A stretch of 64,000 bases of DNA from Heliorestis convoluta (GCF_009649955.1 NZ_CP045875.1:2758501-2822500), one strand, 5' to 3'; shown: positions 1-8,966, counted from the first letter of the stretch. Notes: generated by a model from the sequence alone, not told the origin. Numbers and translations: made by a program.

Positions 1-34
1 CATTTGCATTTTTGAAAGAATCGTAAAAAGAAAA

Positions 35-637
35 ATGGGAGAAGCGAACATTACGCCAAAGGAACAACTGCAAACATTAGACTCCTTTGAGTTTCGTAAG
101 CCAGTCCACAGCCAAATGAAACAACTTGCCGAAAAATATATTGCAAATATGCCTACAGACTACGTGATGCACCAAGGGCGGATTTGCACGACACAAGATC
201 ATTGCCTATGGTTAGGCGGAGCAACGGGTATGGGCAAAAGCCATTTGGCAATTGCAATCGCACAGGTTGCTATTGCCAGCGGCCACAATGTCAAGGTAAT
301 CAATTGTGTCCGCATGTTTGCAGAAATCGTGGATTGCTTTTCTACAAACGAAAAGCCTAAAATGTACCAAGAAGCAATGGATGCAACAGTTCTAGTTCTT
401 GACGATATTTTCAAGCAAAAACCAAGCGACTTTGTAATACAAAAAATATACGACTTGGTCCAATGGCGAGTGCAACTGGGATTGCCAACAATTTACACGT
501 CAGAAAGAAGATTGGGCAACAAAGGCGAAGAAGCAAACAAGCTAAACCCGACGACGATCAAGGACATGGACACATCCATTTGGCGTAGAATCAGAAAATC
601 TTGCGGTGATGGGACGTATGTTTTTGAATACTTCTAG
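35..637 (+). CDS. DnaC-like helicase loader / AAA+ ATPase (possibly 5'-truncated by window)
   Basis: A 200-residue P-loop ATPase of the DnaC/IstB type, which loads replicative helicase onto DNA. Walker A is GGATGMGKSHLA (about residues 61-72) and Walker B is VLVLDDIF (about 119-126). The arginine-rich tail TSIWRRIRKSC fits the arginine-finger region of the family. The frame is open all the way to base 2, so the true start may lie outside the window. DnaC proteins usually have about 50 more N-terminal residues. It sits beside decayed mobile DNA (broken HTH gene, iteron-like repeats), so a phage or plasmid origin is likely. The family call is firm; the partner helicase is unknown. Confidence 0.75.
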   Translation: MGEANITPKEQLQTLDSFEFRKPVHSQMKQLAEKYIANMPTDYVMHQGRICTTQDHCLWLGGATGMGKSHLAIAIAQVAIASGHNVKVINCVRMFAEIVDCFSTNEKPKMYQEAMDATVLVLDDIFKQKPSDFVIQKIYDLVQWRVQLGLPTIYTSERRLGNKGEEANKLNPTTIKDMDTSIWRRIRKSCGDGTYVFEYF

Positions 638-1025
638 ACAATGCAAAACTAAAATGACATTGATTGATCTTGGCACAGAGATGATTTTCACGTAAGTGTT
701 AAAAAATCCGCCCTAAATCGCCATCTAAACGCCTAAAAAACCCTTCGAAGGGTTAAATACACCAAAGCATGCCCAACCCCGTCACAATATCCCATAGAAC
801 GCCAAATAAGCCTATTCACGGTAGGCGGGGTGGTGGGGAAAATGAAAAGACTAATAAATATTGGACTTTTTTGTTTTTCAAGAACTGCCAAGTAGAGTGG
901 TTTTCGTTATTTATCGTAAGCTTGTGATTATAGAATAATACATTTTTTGTTTTTTTATAAAGAAAAAAAGGATATGCAGGGTTTTGATGTAAATATTATG
1001 ATAAAAAAGAAAGGGGTTTAGATTA
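638..1025. other. Intergenic 388 bp with a perfect 16-bp palindrome
   Basis: No gene is visible. The palindrome AACCCTTCGAAGGGTT at 739-754 is preceded by an A-run but lacks a T-tract, so it is a weak terminator or a protein-binding site. The distal 150 bp are AT-rich and lead into a good ribosome binding site (AAAGGGG) for the next gene. Confidence 0.4.
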
Positions 1026-1322
1026 ATGGAGAAAATGAAAATTTACGATCCTTTAGTAAAGAAAGTTTTTGAAGCCGAAATAATGAAGCGTTATGAGCTT
1101 CACGAAGATGCGGAGTTTTTACTCGTAAAATTCCAAACCGAAGACGAAGATTTGTTTGAGATTGCTGTTATTCGCTATGACGACGGTCATTATTTCACCA
1201 CACCTGATTGGCAAGGTCAACAACCAAAAAGCCCCAAAGAGATCTCTAAATACAAATGGGTTGACATTAATTTCACCCAAACAATTCTGCTTAATGGATT
1301 GCCCCGTTATTTACCATTTTAA
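1026..1322 (+). CDS. Small hypothetical protein (98 aa)
   Basis: An ORF starting with ATG, 9 bases after a purine-rich AAAGGGG ribosome binding site and ending 5 bases before a strong intrinsic terminator, so it has the layout of a single-gene transcript. The product is acidic, rich in Tyr, Asp and Glu, has no signal peptide or membrane segment, and shows no motif I recognise. It is probably an accessory gene of the mobile remnant that surrounds it. Confidence 0.6.
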   Translation: MEKMKIYDPLVKKVFEAEIMKRYELHEDAEFLLVKFQTEDEDLFEIAVIRYDDGHYFTTPDWQGQQPKSPKEISKYKWVDINFTQTILLNGLPRYLPF

Positions 1323-1327
1323 CCATG

Positions 1328-1359
1328 AAAAAAACCGCCGATATAGGGCGGTTTTTTTT
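1328..1359 (+). terminator. Intrinsic terminator
   Basis: A-run, stem ACCGCC / GGCGGT with a short loop, then eight T. It directly follows the 98-aa gene. Confidence 0.85.
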
Positions 1360-1580
1360 GTCCTCTATGGTGAAGAATGGACGATTATCCGCATGGACAC
1401 GCCTACTTCATATCGCACAATGTTTGGCGATGATTTACTCGCAGGACTTGATCTAGTTGGGCGTGGCGATGGTATGGCAAAACTCGAGTCAAACGTTGGG
1501 GTTGGTTATCAGCGTTTTTAGTCAGCCATTATCGATCTCGATAACACAAAAACAATGCAATCAGCAGAAGTGATAGCCCA

Positions 1581-1901
1581 ATGGTGGAGCAATCAGGGGC
1601 GATATACCCGCATCGAGCGGCACGGACACAAGCGGAAACAATGCGGACACTACACCGACAACGGGAAGCGGAAGTGGAAGTTGCGACTACAAAAGAATCA
1701 GCATGAGCGGAAACAGAACAGCCCGATCCGATTTTGGAAATCATAATGTCCGTCCAAAACGGCGATCAATTACCACCTGTTGATACTATCCGTGATCGAG
1801 TTGGTGGAAGAAACGCTAACGTCATCGCACGATTAAGTGAGTTTGCAGACAAAGGTTTGATTGTGAAAAAATCGAATAAATGGCATCGTAGCGATACGTA
1901 G
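1581..1901 (+). pseudogene. Remnant of a DNA-binding (winged-helix-like) protein, in-frame stop
   Basis: One reading frame runs from ATG 1581 to TAG 1899-1901, broken by an in-frame TGA at 1704-1706. Both halves look protein-like: a charged helical stretch (QAETMRTLHRQREAEVEV) before the stop. After it comes a segment, PPVDTIRDRVGGRNANVIAR, typical of the HTH of KfrA/plasmid-type DNA-binding proteins. The 3' part alone (ATG 1746 to 1901) would encode 51 residues. Bases 1380-1520 upstream in another frame may be the displaced N-terminus. I infer a decayed mobile-element regulator; family assignment is tentative. Confidence 0.4.
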
Positions 1902-1953
1902 TTCCCGCCGTTCCATTCCAATTTAACCCCACCTTTTTAGGGGTTTTTAGGTT

Positions 1954-2117
1954 CCTAAAGGGTCTTTAAAGTACCTAGTAGGTACCTAAAAGGTACTGCA
2001 AGGGGTTGTTAAATTACCTAAACAATACCTAAAAGGGTCGTTTAAGTACTTAAACGGTACTTCAAAAAAACCTAAAAGGTACTGTTTAAGCACATTATAT
2101 ATACCTAAAAAAAAGTA
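1954..2117. repeat. Iteron-like cluster of CCTAAAAGGTACT repeats
   Basis: Direct copies or variants of CCTAAAAGGTACT start at 1954, 1985, 2017 (partial), 2028, 2071 and 2104, with an inverted variant at 1970-1982. Spacing is roughly 31-43 bp. The stretch is AT-rich and non-coding. Repeated boxes next to a helicase-loader gene and a broken DNA-binding gene resemble a plasmid or phage replication origin or operator array. Function is inferred only. Confidence 0.45.
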
Positions 2118-2337
2118 TGCAAATTGCAAACTTGGATAAATAATAATTGGCATAATTTCGTTGTTTTTTCTATACGTTCATTAAGATCCATTTACAATCA
2201 CTCCTGTAGATAATCCAACTTTTCCTGTTTTTAGCTTAATTCGGATTTTTTTACAAATACCCTTTTGCACCGAAAAGCTTTAAGTGTTCTCTCTATGCAA
2301 AAATGTCCATAAAACAAACTGTTTTATTGCTAATATA

Positions 2338-2508
2338 AGTCGGGTGTGGTAATGATAAGCAGTTTGAAAAACATTCATTATTGTTACGTTCTTTGCCTGA
2401 GACCAAACGAGAAGTGTTATATACTACCATACAAATGCTTGATCAATTTCGTGGTAATGATAAATATACTGAATTGCTTGGTGATTTATTAAGAGTAAAA
2501 GAATATTA
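2338..2508 (+). pseudogene. C-terminal remnant of an unidentified protein
   Basis: An open stretch without a usable start codon (preceded by TAA), ending at TAA 2506-2508. Its translation includes SLPETKREVLYTTIQMLDQF, which has normal protein composition and looks like the C-terminal helices of a phage-type HTH repressor. There is no other support. The other bases between 1902 and 2736 hold the repeats above and the terminator below; I see no further gene. Confidence 0.3.
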
Positions 2509-2571
2509 AAATAGAAAGTGGATTTTGATGGGGTATTATAATGTTAATTGAGCAATTGAAATAATGTTTTT

Positions 2572-2601
2572 GAGCCAGCTCTGACAGAGCTGGCTCATTT
2601 T
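2572..2601 (+). terminator. Intrinsic terminator
   Basis: Perfect 11-bp stem GAGCCAGCTCT / AGAGCTGGCTC with a 3-nt loop, followed by ATTTTT. It closes the remnant region on the plus strand. Confidence 0.85.
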
Positions 2602-2736
2602 TACTGAAGAACTGATTAACCCAAACTGGAGTAGGAGAATTTCAAAACACTCTCCAGAAAAGACCATAGAAGTAATGGGTTTTAACGTTAATTAAATTAT
2701 GGTATTATAGATAAAAATAAGAAAGAAGGTGAAGGA

Positions 2737-3327
2737 TTGAAAAAAAGTATTCTTATATTAATAATTATTTTACTTGTAGCTTCATCAAGTTTAGTAAGTG
2801 CTAATGATATTTCGGTTAGTGTTAATGGGGAAAGTATTGTATTAGAACAATCTCCAATAATTGAACATGGTAGAACATTAGTACCTTTAAGAGCAATATT
2901 TGAAGCATTAGGTGCAGAAGTTACATGGAACGGTGAAACTAGAACAGTAACAGGAACAAAAGACGATATTGTAATTAATTTGCAAATTGAAAATACAATT
3001 GCCATAGTAAACAATCAAGAAGTATCACTAGATGTACCTGCTATGATAATGAACGGCAGAACATTAGTGCCTCTTAGGTTTATTGCAGAGAGTTTAGGGG
3101 CTGAAGTTAGTTGGGATGGAAAAAATAGAGTGGTGTTAATAAATTACAACAAAGAAGCAGAGCAACAAAGACTAGAGCAACAAAGACTAGAGCAACAAAG
3201 ACTAGAGCAACAAAGACTAGAGCAACAAAGACTAGAGCAACAAAGACTAGATCAACAAAGACTAGAGCAACAAAGACTAGAGCAACAAAGATTAGAGCAA
3301 ACAAAGATTAGAGCAAACAAAGACTAG
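2737..3327 (+). CDS. Secreted copper amine oxidase N-terminal domain protein with EQQRL tandem repeats
   Basis: TTG start 2737, preceded by AAGAAGGTGAAGG. A signal peptide (residues 1-22, SLVSA cleavage region) is followed by two copies of the copper-amine-oxidase N-terminal (stalk) domain. Each carries GRTLVPLR and a following LGAEV(T/S)W motif, at about 46-70 and 104-128. This domain is common in Clostridia cell-surface proteins and is not itself an oxidase. The C-terminus is a predicted coiled coil of EQQRL units from a 15-bp DNA repeat. Late repeats gain an extra A, so the frame slips and the ORF ends soon after. The original C-terminus may have been longer. Confidence 0.75.
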   Translation: MKKSILILIIILLVASSSLVSANDISVSVNGESIVLEQSPIIEHGRTLVPLRAIFEALGAEVTWNGETRTVTGTKDDIVINLQIENTIAIVNNQEVSLDVPAMIMNGRTLVPLRFIAESLGAEVSWDGKNRVVLINYNKEAEQQRLEQQRLEQQRLEQQRLEQQRLEQQRLDQQRLEQQRLEQQRLEQTKIRANKD

Positions 3328-3350
3328 AGACAAACAAAGATTAGAGACAA
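3160..3350 (+). repeat. 15-bp tandem repeat GAGCAACAAAGACTA, about 12 units
   Basis: Eight or nine near-perfect 15-bp units from 3160 to 3294 encode EQQRL pentapeptides (one is GATCAACAAAGACTA). From 3295 the units become 16-17 bp through added A residues, breaking the frame. This is a slippage-prone minisatellite inside the coding region. Confidence 0.9.
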
Positions 3351-3401
3351 CTGTTGATTTTCATCAAATGGTTGTGCCCAACCGGGCATGACTGGTTAGC
3401 T

Positions 3402-3428
3402 AAAAAAAGCTTCCTCTTACGAGGAAGC
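3402..3428 (-). terminator. Intrinsic terminator of the metallopeptidase gene
   Basis: On the minus strand: stem GCTTCCTC / GAGGAAGC, loop GTAA, then seven T. Confidence 0.85.
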
Positions 3429-3433
3429 CTTCC

Positions 3434-4282
3434 TTATTCTAGTAACTCTACTTCGTCGATAATTCTAGCCATATAAGTGCCTTCTTCACGTAATATCTGG
3501 CGATAGCGTTCGTATTGAGGCATCATGACACTGACGCGATACCAGAACATGGGCGAATGGTTCATTTCTCCTAAGTGGCAAAGTTCATGAACAATGACAT
3601 AGTCCATGACAGTTGGTGGCATGAGGATTAAGCGCCAGCTAAAGTTCAAGTTCTTCCTGCCAGAGCAGCTTCCCCAGCGTGTCTTTTGATCTTTGATGGT
3701 AACTTTATTGTAGTCATAGTCGTAGCCTTTGTTCAGCTCAGGAATTCTTTGTAAGATTGCTTCTTTGCCTTTTTTGCGTAGTTCTTCTTTTAGAATTTCT
3801 CTCCACTGGCTTTTTTCCGTAGATTGAAGTTGAAGGTGCAGTTGTTGCGCTTCTTCATCGATGTGAATTCTTTCTTTTTTATCTTCTATTGTATCTTCTA
3901 TGAGCACTTTGATCTGATAAGGCTTTCCGCGATAGTAGATCATGCCTTTGTTGTTCTTCTGGCGCTTTTTCTTTTCTAAGAGGTCTTGCCATTTGCTCTG
4001 TATCCAATCTTTATAGTTTTTGAACAAGTCCTGTACTTCTTTTTCTGTAAGATCAAGGGGTACGCGGACGAGCAAGCCTTTTGTTGAAAGTCGTAATGAA
4101 CTATTGACGATTCCTTTTCTTCTCTCTATGGTGACATGCATGGCCTCGCCTGCAACAGTCATCTCATAATGATTGCTACTGACTGTTTCGTAGGTTCTTG
4201 TAGGGTTTCTTTTTTTCCTGTTGGTTTTGATTATAATCACGTTCCTTGTCTTCTTCTCTTTTGTTACGTTCTTTTTATTCAT
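3434..4282 (-). CDS. YgjP-type (DUF45/SprT-like) zinc metallopeptidase
   Basis: A 282-residue protein of the YgjP/UPF0758-neighbour DUF45 family. The HExxH zinc site is in VIVHELCHLGEMNHSPMFW (about residues 231-249), and DQKTRWGSCS upstream is the family's conserved block. No signal peptide is visible, so it is probably cytosolic. The first 40 residues are very Lys/Arg/Asn rich, and no good ribosome binding site precedes ATG 4282, so a start further downstream (for example MTVAGEAM) is possible. It is single-gene, with its own terminator. The substrate is unknown. Confidence 0.8.
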   Translation of the reverse strand: MNKKNVTKEKKTRNVIIIKTNRKKRNPTRTYETVSSNHYEMTVAGEAMHVTIERRKGIVNSSLRLSTKGLLVRVPLDLTEKEVQDLFKNYKDWIQSKWQDLLEKKKRQKNNKGMIYYRGKPYQIKVLIEDTIEDKKERIHIDEEAQQLHLQLQSTEKSQWREILKEELRKKGKEAILQRIPELNKGYDYDYNKVTIKDQKTRWGSCSGRKNLNFSWRLILMPPTVMDYVIVHELCHLGEMNHSPMFWYRVSVMMPQYERYRQILREEGTYMARIIDEVELLE

Positions 4283-4392
4283 TTGTCATTTTATTTTGCT
4301 TACATTGGGGCTCATGTTCTATGATCTTGCTCTCTAAGAGTTGTACTTTGTATTTTCTCTGGTGATTTCTTATATTTTACACGTTACAGAAG

Positions 4393-4435
4393 AAAAAAAA
4401 CGAGGCACTTTTTATAAAGTTACCTCGTTTTTTTC
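4393..4435. terminator. Bidirectional terminator between ferredoxin and metallopeptidase genes
   Basis: A-run, ACGAGG paired with CCTCGT around an inner ACTTT/AAAGT stem, then a T-run; A- and T-runs flank both sides, so it can act on either strand. It lies just downstream of the ferredoxin gene. Confidence 0.75.
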
Positions 4436-4440
4436 AAGTT

Positions 4441-4617
4441 TTATACTTTATCAATACAGTCTTCGGGACAGGCTCTTACACATAAGGCGCAGTCGACACA
4501 GACTTCTTCATTGATAAGTCGGATGCCACCTTCTACTTCAGAGATACAGCCAGCAGGGCATACGAACTGACAGGCACCACAAGCGACACATTCTGCAGGA
4601 CGAATTCGATGAGCCAT
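4441..4617 (-). CDS. 2x[4Fe-4S] ferredoxin (58 aa)
   Basis: ATG at 4617-4615 with a GGTGGA ribosome binding site. The 58-residue product has two CxxCxxCxxxCP clusters: ECVACGACQFVCP (residues 9-21) and VCVDCALCVRACP (39-51). It carries low-potential electrons in the cytoplasm. Length and N-terminus (MAHRI) resemble the PshB ferredoxins that accept electrons from the heliobacterial reaction centre, but bacterial-type ferredoxins of this size are widespread, so the photosynthetic role is only a suggestion. It is monocistronic. Confidence 0.9.
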   Translation of the reverse strand: MAHRIRPAECVACGACQFVCPAGCISEVEGGIRLINEEVCVDCALCVRACPEDCIDKV

Positions 4618-4707
4618 TGTTGCTCCACCTTTCTATGTATAGTAATGCTACTTTTTAAGAGTATCATTGTTGTAGAAAAGAATCAATCTTGTTACTATAG
4701 TTACATA

Positions 4708-4725
4708 TACGATATTGATATCGTA
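4708..4725. promoter_or_regulatory. Palindrome TACGATA-4-TATCGTA, possible operator
   Basis: Perfect 7-bp arms separated by TTGA, in the divergent 330-bp gap between the ferredoxin and the DUF418 gene. No convincing promoter was assigned, so the role is a guess. Confidence 0.3.
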
Positions 4726-4947
4726 GAATTCGAAGAGCAGAAATCGAATAGAAATCTGATCAATTGTTAAGATTCTATACTAATGCCCAAAGTACTGTTC
4801 AATCACACTATGCATGCTGGTTTTGACATCTCTACGCGGAGCCAAGATTCAGTATAGAAAAACATCTACGACTTTTCGATTCTAGTATATGATGTGGTGT
4901 AGGATGGTTCTATTGCGATTGATTCTGCCTAAGAAAGGGTGGTGTAA

Positions 4948-6204
4948 TTGTCCTCGCTTCTTCAACCGACCAGCAAAAAAGAGCGAATTGTGGAGTTAGA
5001 TATTCTACGAGGTTTTGCTCTATTGGGAATTCTGCTCGTCAATATGGCTTACTTTAATTCTCCTGTTGTCTATTCCCATTTAATAGGTCTTGAACTTTGG
5101 GCTGGATGGGCTGATTCTATTGTGGAGCGTTTGGTCTTTTTCCTCGCGGAAGGTAAGTTCTATACCATGTTCTCTTTTCTCTTTGGTCTAGGATTTATTA
5201 TCTTTATGGAACGGGCCAAAGAAAAAGTGAAAAGACCACGGCTTTTGTTTCTTCGTCGCCTTTCTGCTTTGTTGATCTTTGGCTTGATCCATGCATTTTT
5301 CTTTTGGTTTGGCGATATTCTGACGATTTATGCCCTTTTTGGTCTTTTGCTTTTGTTTTTTGTCTATCGAAAGCCTAGGACTTTGTTGGTCTGGACTGGT
5401 ATCATGGTTTTTCTCTATTTTATTTTGATTTTTTTTCAACTTTTGGGTGCTTGGGTTACGACGCAGGAACTGAATCCTGTTGTGGTTGAGCAGGAAGCTC
5501 TTTTTAATGCAGAGATGATGGCCCTGGTAGAGCAATCCTATCTTTTCTATGGTCAAGGCACCTGGAGTGAGGTCATGGCCCAAAGAGTCCATGATACACT
5601 GTTTGTCTTTTCCTATATGATTTTTGCTTTACCGATTATTCTTCCCATGTTCTTGCTCGGCGCTTATGTTGGCAAGAAAGGTTGGCATCGCGACCTCTCT
5701 TCTGCCCTTCCCATTCTACGCAAGATCTGGCTTTTTTCTCTTCTTGTCGGTCTACCCTTGACTGTTCTGAAGACGTACGCTTTTTTCCAACCGGAAATGT
5801 CGACCTACTCTTTTTACTATGGCCTGTATATGGTTGGTATGATCTTGGGCGATCCTCTGATGAGCTTTTTCTATATGATATCGGTGGTACTACTACTGCA
5901 AAAGTCTTTCTGGCGCGAGCGGTTGGAATTTTTACGGCCTGTTGGCCAGATGGCATTGAGCAATTATTTGCTACAGACGCTAATTGCGACGACGTTGTTT
6001 TATAGTTATGGCTTGGGCCTCTATGGCCAGGTCGGCCCAGTGTGGAATCTGGTACTGACATTTGTAATTTTCTCTGTACAGGTCTATGTAAGTCGCTACT
6101 GGTTGAGCCGCTATTCATTTGGCCCTATGGAGCGGCTGTGGCGGATGATGACCTATGGTCGAATCGCAGGGAAAGAACGGTTGACGAAAAGCGGAAGCGT
6201 CTGA
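4948..6204 (+). CDS. DUF418 (YeiB-like) multi-pass membrane protein
   Basis: TTG start 4948 after AAGGGTGGTG. The 418 residues begin with the family signature RIVELDILRGFALLGILLVNM and contain about ten hydrophobic helices. The C-terminal DUF418 region includes the signature GPVGQMALSNYLLQT-like stretch (here RPVGQMALSNYLLQT, about 320-335). The family resembles acyltransferase-3-type membrane proteins, but its reaction is not established. It is monocistronic, followed by a strong terminator. Confidence 0.85.
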   Translation: MSSLLQPTSKKERIVELDILRGFALLGILLVNMAYFNSPVVYSHLIGLELWAGWADSIVERLVFFLAEGKFYTMFSFLFGLGFIIFMERAKEKVKRPRLLFLRRLSALLIFGLIHAFFFWFGDILTIYALFGLLLLFFVYRKPRTLLVWTGIMVFLYFILIFFQLLGAWVTTQELNPVVVEQEALFNAEMMALVEQSYLFYGQGTWSEVMAQRVHDTLFVFSYMIFALPIILPMFLLGAYVGKKGWHRDLSSALPILRKIWLFSLLVGLPLTVLKTYAFFQPEMSTYSFYYGLYMVGMILGDPLMSFFYMISVVLLLQKSFWRERLEFLRPVGQMALSNYLLQTLIATTLFYSYGLGLYGQVGPVWNLVLTFVIFSVQVYVSRYWLSRYSFGPMERLWRMMTYGRIAGKERLTKSGSV

Positions 6205-6218
6205 TAACACCAATCAGT

Positions 6219-6260
6219 AAGCCACCCTCGCGATTTGCTATCGTGAGGGTGGCTTTGTTT
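6219..6260. terminator. Bidirectional terminator
   Basis: AAGCCACCCTC pairs with GAGGGTGGCTTT, with an inner CGAT/ATCG pair, then a T-rich tail. It serves the DUF418 gene. Confidence 0.8.
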
Positions 6261-6313
6261 TGTTCTGCTTCAATTTTGTTCTGCTCCAAGCGATTCTATT
6301 TGTATCTCTCTGC

Positions 6314-6892
6314 CTACTTTTTCAATGCTGTTAGACCATAGAATACATCGGCAAAAGATTCCTCTATGACGATGTCAAAGCCGGCTTTTTGCAGTAACTC
6401 TAGGATCTCTGCTTTGCTAATTCTGTGATCAAGGGGCGGTCCTACTTCCATTTCTTTTGCTTCGAATTCAATGATGGCAATTTTCCCTGCCTCTTGTAAG
6501 ATGCGGCTGACTTCTTGTAGCATTCGATTCTTGTCTTGTACTTCATGAAGCACATTGACTAGTAAGGCAAAGGTGACTGATTGCTCAGGGAGCTTTAAGT
6601 CGTACTCTTCTGTTTTTACTGTGACAAGGTTGGTTAGTTCTGCTTCTTTGGCTTTTTGCTCTACTTCGTCGAGCATTTCTTGGAGAATGTCTAATCCGTA
6701 GGCTTTTTGATCCTCTTGTCTGATCAGTTGGGCTGCGGGAATGGTGAAGTAGCCGATGCCACAACCGATATCCGCCATTGTGTCGCTTGCTCTTAGGCCT
6801 AGCTTTTCTAAAGTTGATAGAGGCGGTAGGACTTCTCTGCGCCAGGGGTTGTCGAGCTTGCTTTTGTTGTGGGGGGAGAATTTGTGGGTCAT
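6314..6892 (-). CDS. Class I SAM-dependent methyltransferase
   Basis: A 192-residue Rossmann methyltransferase of the UbiE/Methyltransf_11 type. SAM-binding motif I is MADIGCGIGYFTIPAA (about residues 38-53). The acidic residue after strand 2 is in AYGLDILQEML, and motif post-II is in FALLVNVLHEVQD. ATG is preceded by AAGGAGG. The substrate (small molecule, perhaps a metalloid or quinone precursor) cannot be read from sequence. The upstream YcdB-like gene is 49 bp away on the same strand, so co-transcription is possible. Confidence 0.8.
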   Translation of the reverse strand: MTHKFSPHNKSKLDNPWRREVLPPLSTLEKLGLRASDTMADIGCGIGYFTIPAAQLIRQEDQKAYGLDILQEMLDEVEQKAKEAELTNLVTVKTEEYDLKLPEQSVTFALLVNVLHEVQDKNRMLQEVSRILQEAGKIAIIEFEAKEMEVGPPLDHRISKAEILELLQKAGFDIVIEESFADVFYGLTALKK

Positions 6893-6941
6893 TACGTTGG
6901 CCTCCTTGGTAATTGGGACGGTTTACTTTTGCAATCTTATC

Positions 6942-8885
6942 TTATTCTATAAACTTTCCTGTCGTAGCATCAATCAGCATTCTCTGTCCATTCATCGGAT
7001 TTAGCATATAAAGCAACTGTGGCTCTGGAGCTTTTTGGCCAAAGTAGTCTGTCCAGATATAGACAAGCTCTAAAGAGTTATCTTCTAGGAACATTTTTTT
7101 GGCTTCTTCAACTGAGATAATGCTGTCTTTGGAGGGGAATTCAAGGGCCTCAAAATCCTGTGTAGGACTATGATAACTGATAATCTGACCTGTCTCTTGA
7201 TGAATCGTTAGCGCATAATTGAGATTTTGAACGGGGATGCCATCATGCTGAACCGTAAAGATAAAGCGTACAAGCGGTTGTGATAGCAGGCGTTGGTCAA
7301 TTTTTTCTCGGTCCACCCATTCTGGTAGCATAGATTCCATACTTATTTCTTCAATGATCGTCAAGTTCATGGCTCTTACACCTTCTGGCAACTGGCGCTG
7401 CAGAAAAGCATAAGCTTTTTTGCGTACTTCTTCTATGGTTAGAAGAGGCTTTTCATGGACTTTTGCGTTTCCATTTGACTTTTCCTCTACTATTTCTTTA
7501 GAGTTGGAGAAGGTTGTTCCTTGGAAAGTTTCAGCGTGAAAGCTGTTTAGCCTTCCTGTCTCTGCGCAAACAGTTATCATGACATAGTCGTTATAACTAA
7601 CGATTTCCTCCGTTGATTGAAAGTCAGGCTGTCTATACCAGTGATATTGGAGAAAATCGGGACCACCATCAGCTACACCCTCATTGCGCCGGAGGGGTTG
7701 AACGGGTTCTTCTTCTAAGTTCGTTAGATCAACGGCAAGTTCATGGGTTAGAAAGTTTCTGGCTTCTTCAGCAGACTGAATGATCGTGGGTTTGTTTGTC
7801 CCGATTAGATTGACCTGTTCTTGTTTCTGGTAATTTTCATAGATGATCCCCATCTCTTCGAAAAAACTTTTGCCTGTTAGGGCATTAAAAAAGGTGCTTG
7901 TCGTTGGTGTATAGGCCAGAATTATTTTGTCCTTGTCCTGTTCAAAGAATGGCTCGGACAGGTAGATCAAGTTCATTTGTAAATCTTCACGCCACTTTTT
8001 CTCTACTTCTTCTTTCGGTATAGCTTGGGCAGGCTCAGGGAAAAGATCTGCTTCGATTGCTTTTTCTAGGTTAAAATTATCGATATGATATAAGCTATTG
8101 ATTTTTCCTTCTTGATCGATTGATAACGTTATCATATCGCTGAGAAAAGGAATTCCCTGGACTAGGGGCATGAGCCGAACTTGTCCATAGTAAGTATGAT
8201 AGCGTTTCCCTTCCGCTGTTGTCATGGAGTGGCTAGAATAGGTGATTTGATCATTCATTCTATATTCATCGAGATTGTAGCCAAGGGCTTCTAAGAACGC
8301 TTTGGCTTTGGTGAAGACCATATCAGGATCAGGCTTGACCGGGCTTTGCTGTTCTCGTTGATCTTTTGCTTTATCGGAAGGCGCTTCTATTTCTTCCCAG
8401 AATTTCTCTTGGGGATAGTGAATGGTCAAGCGCTTCAAAGCACCTACTTCTCCGTCGAAGAGCAAGGAAGCAAAGATAAAGTCAGAAGACTTTTCTTGCC
8501 CTTGAACGGTGGACAGGTGCAGATGAATGGGCGCTTTCTCTTCATTAGAAGATTCTGTAACATAGCGACTCATTGGGTCTACTTTCATTTCTGAAAGAGT
8601 AGGAATCCATTCTTTTAGACTTTCCATTTGCCTTCTAATGGGATCCTGTAGTTCCTGAGGCAAGTTCTCTATTGCCTCTTCTAACTCTACTTGCTTCGGT
8701 GTTATAAACTCCATTTCATCATAAAAAGCTTCGTTAAATTCTTGAACATTTTCCGCTCGAATCTCTATAACTTCCGTCGTAACTTCTTGCATAACAGCTT
8801 CACTTGTAGCTAAAGTCACTGGGGCTATTGTGAATATTGACGCTAGCGCAAGTGTGGCTGTTAGGAGCAAACCTTTTTGGGTCAT
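6942..8885 (-). CDS. Secreted YcdB/YcdC-domain (PepSY-like) protein
   Basis: A 647-residue exported protein with a signal peptide at 1-26 (LALASIFTIAPVTLA). It has two PepSY-like YcdB repeat regions, each with a W-(R/D)-E / Y-hydrophobic block and TGK or TGR-like turns (for example MLIDATTGKFIE at the C-terminus). YcdB/YcdC proteins of Bacilli and Clostridia are envelope proteins of unclear function. ATG is preceded by AAGGAGG. It shares a strand and a short gap with the methyltransferase. Confidence 0.7.
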   Translation of the reverse strand: MTQKGLLLTATLALASIFTIAPVTLATSEAVMQEVTTEVIEIRAENVQEFNEAFYDEMEFITPKQVELEEAIENLPQELQDPIRRQMESLKEWIPTLSEMKVDPMSRYVTESSNEEKAPIHLHLSTVQGQEKSSDFIFASLLFDGEVGALKRLTIHYPQEKFWEEIEAPSDKAKDQREQQSPVKPDPDMVFTKAKAFLEALGYNLDEYRMNDQITYSSHSMTTAEGKRYHTYYGQVRLMPLVQGIPFLSDMITLSIDQEGKINSLYHIDNFNLEKAIEADLFPEPAQAIPKEEVEKKWREDLQMNLIYLSEPFFEQDKDKIILAYTPTTSTFFNALTGKSFFEEMGIIYENYQKQEQVNLIGTNKPTIIQSAEEARNFLTHELAVDLTNLEEEPVQPLRRNEGVADGGPDFLQYHWYRQPDFQSTEEIVSYNDYVMITVCAETGRLNSFHAETFQGTTFSNSKEIVEEKSNGNAKVHEKPLLTIEEVRKKAYAFLQRQLPEGVRAMNLTIIEEISMESMLPEWVDREKIDQRLLSQPLVRFIFTVQHDGIPVQNLNYALTIHQETGQIISYHSPTQDFEALEFPSKDSIISVEEAKKMFLEDNSLELVYIWTDYFGQKAPEPQLLYMLNPMNGQRMLIDATTGKFIE

Positions 8886-8966
8886 TGTGCCGAGCCTCCT
8901 TACTTACAACTTACTAACCTTTATTTCCCTTTATTTTACAGGGGGGCTTGTAATTCCTGCTTTTTT

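Noticed and set aside
1156-1521. 121-codon plus-strand ORF crossing the 98-aa gene and its terminator
   Set aside because: It runs through a strong terminator and overlaps a better-supported gene; only its 3' end might be relic coding sequence.
3107-3304. Minus-strand ORF of FVALVF repeats resembling a membrane protein
   Set aside because: It is the antisense of the EQQRL repeat; no start signals, opposite to a clear gene.
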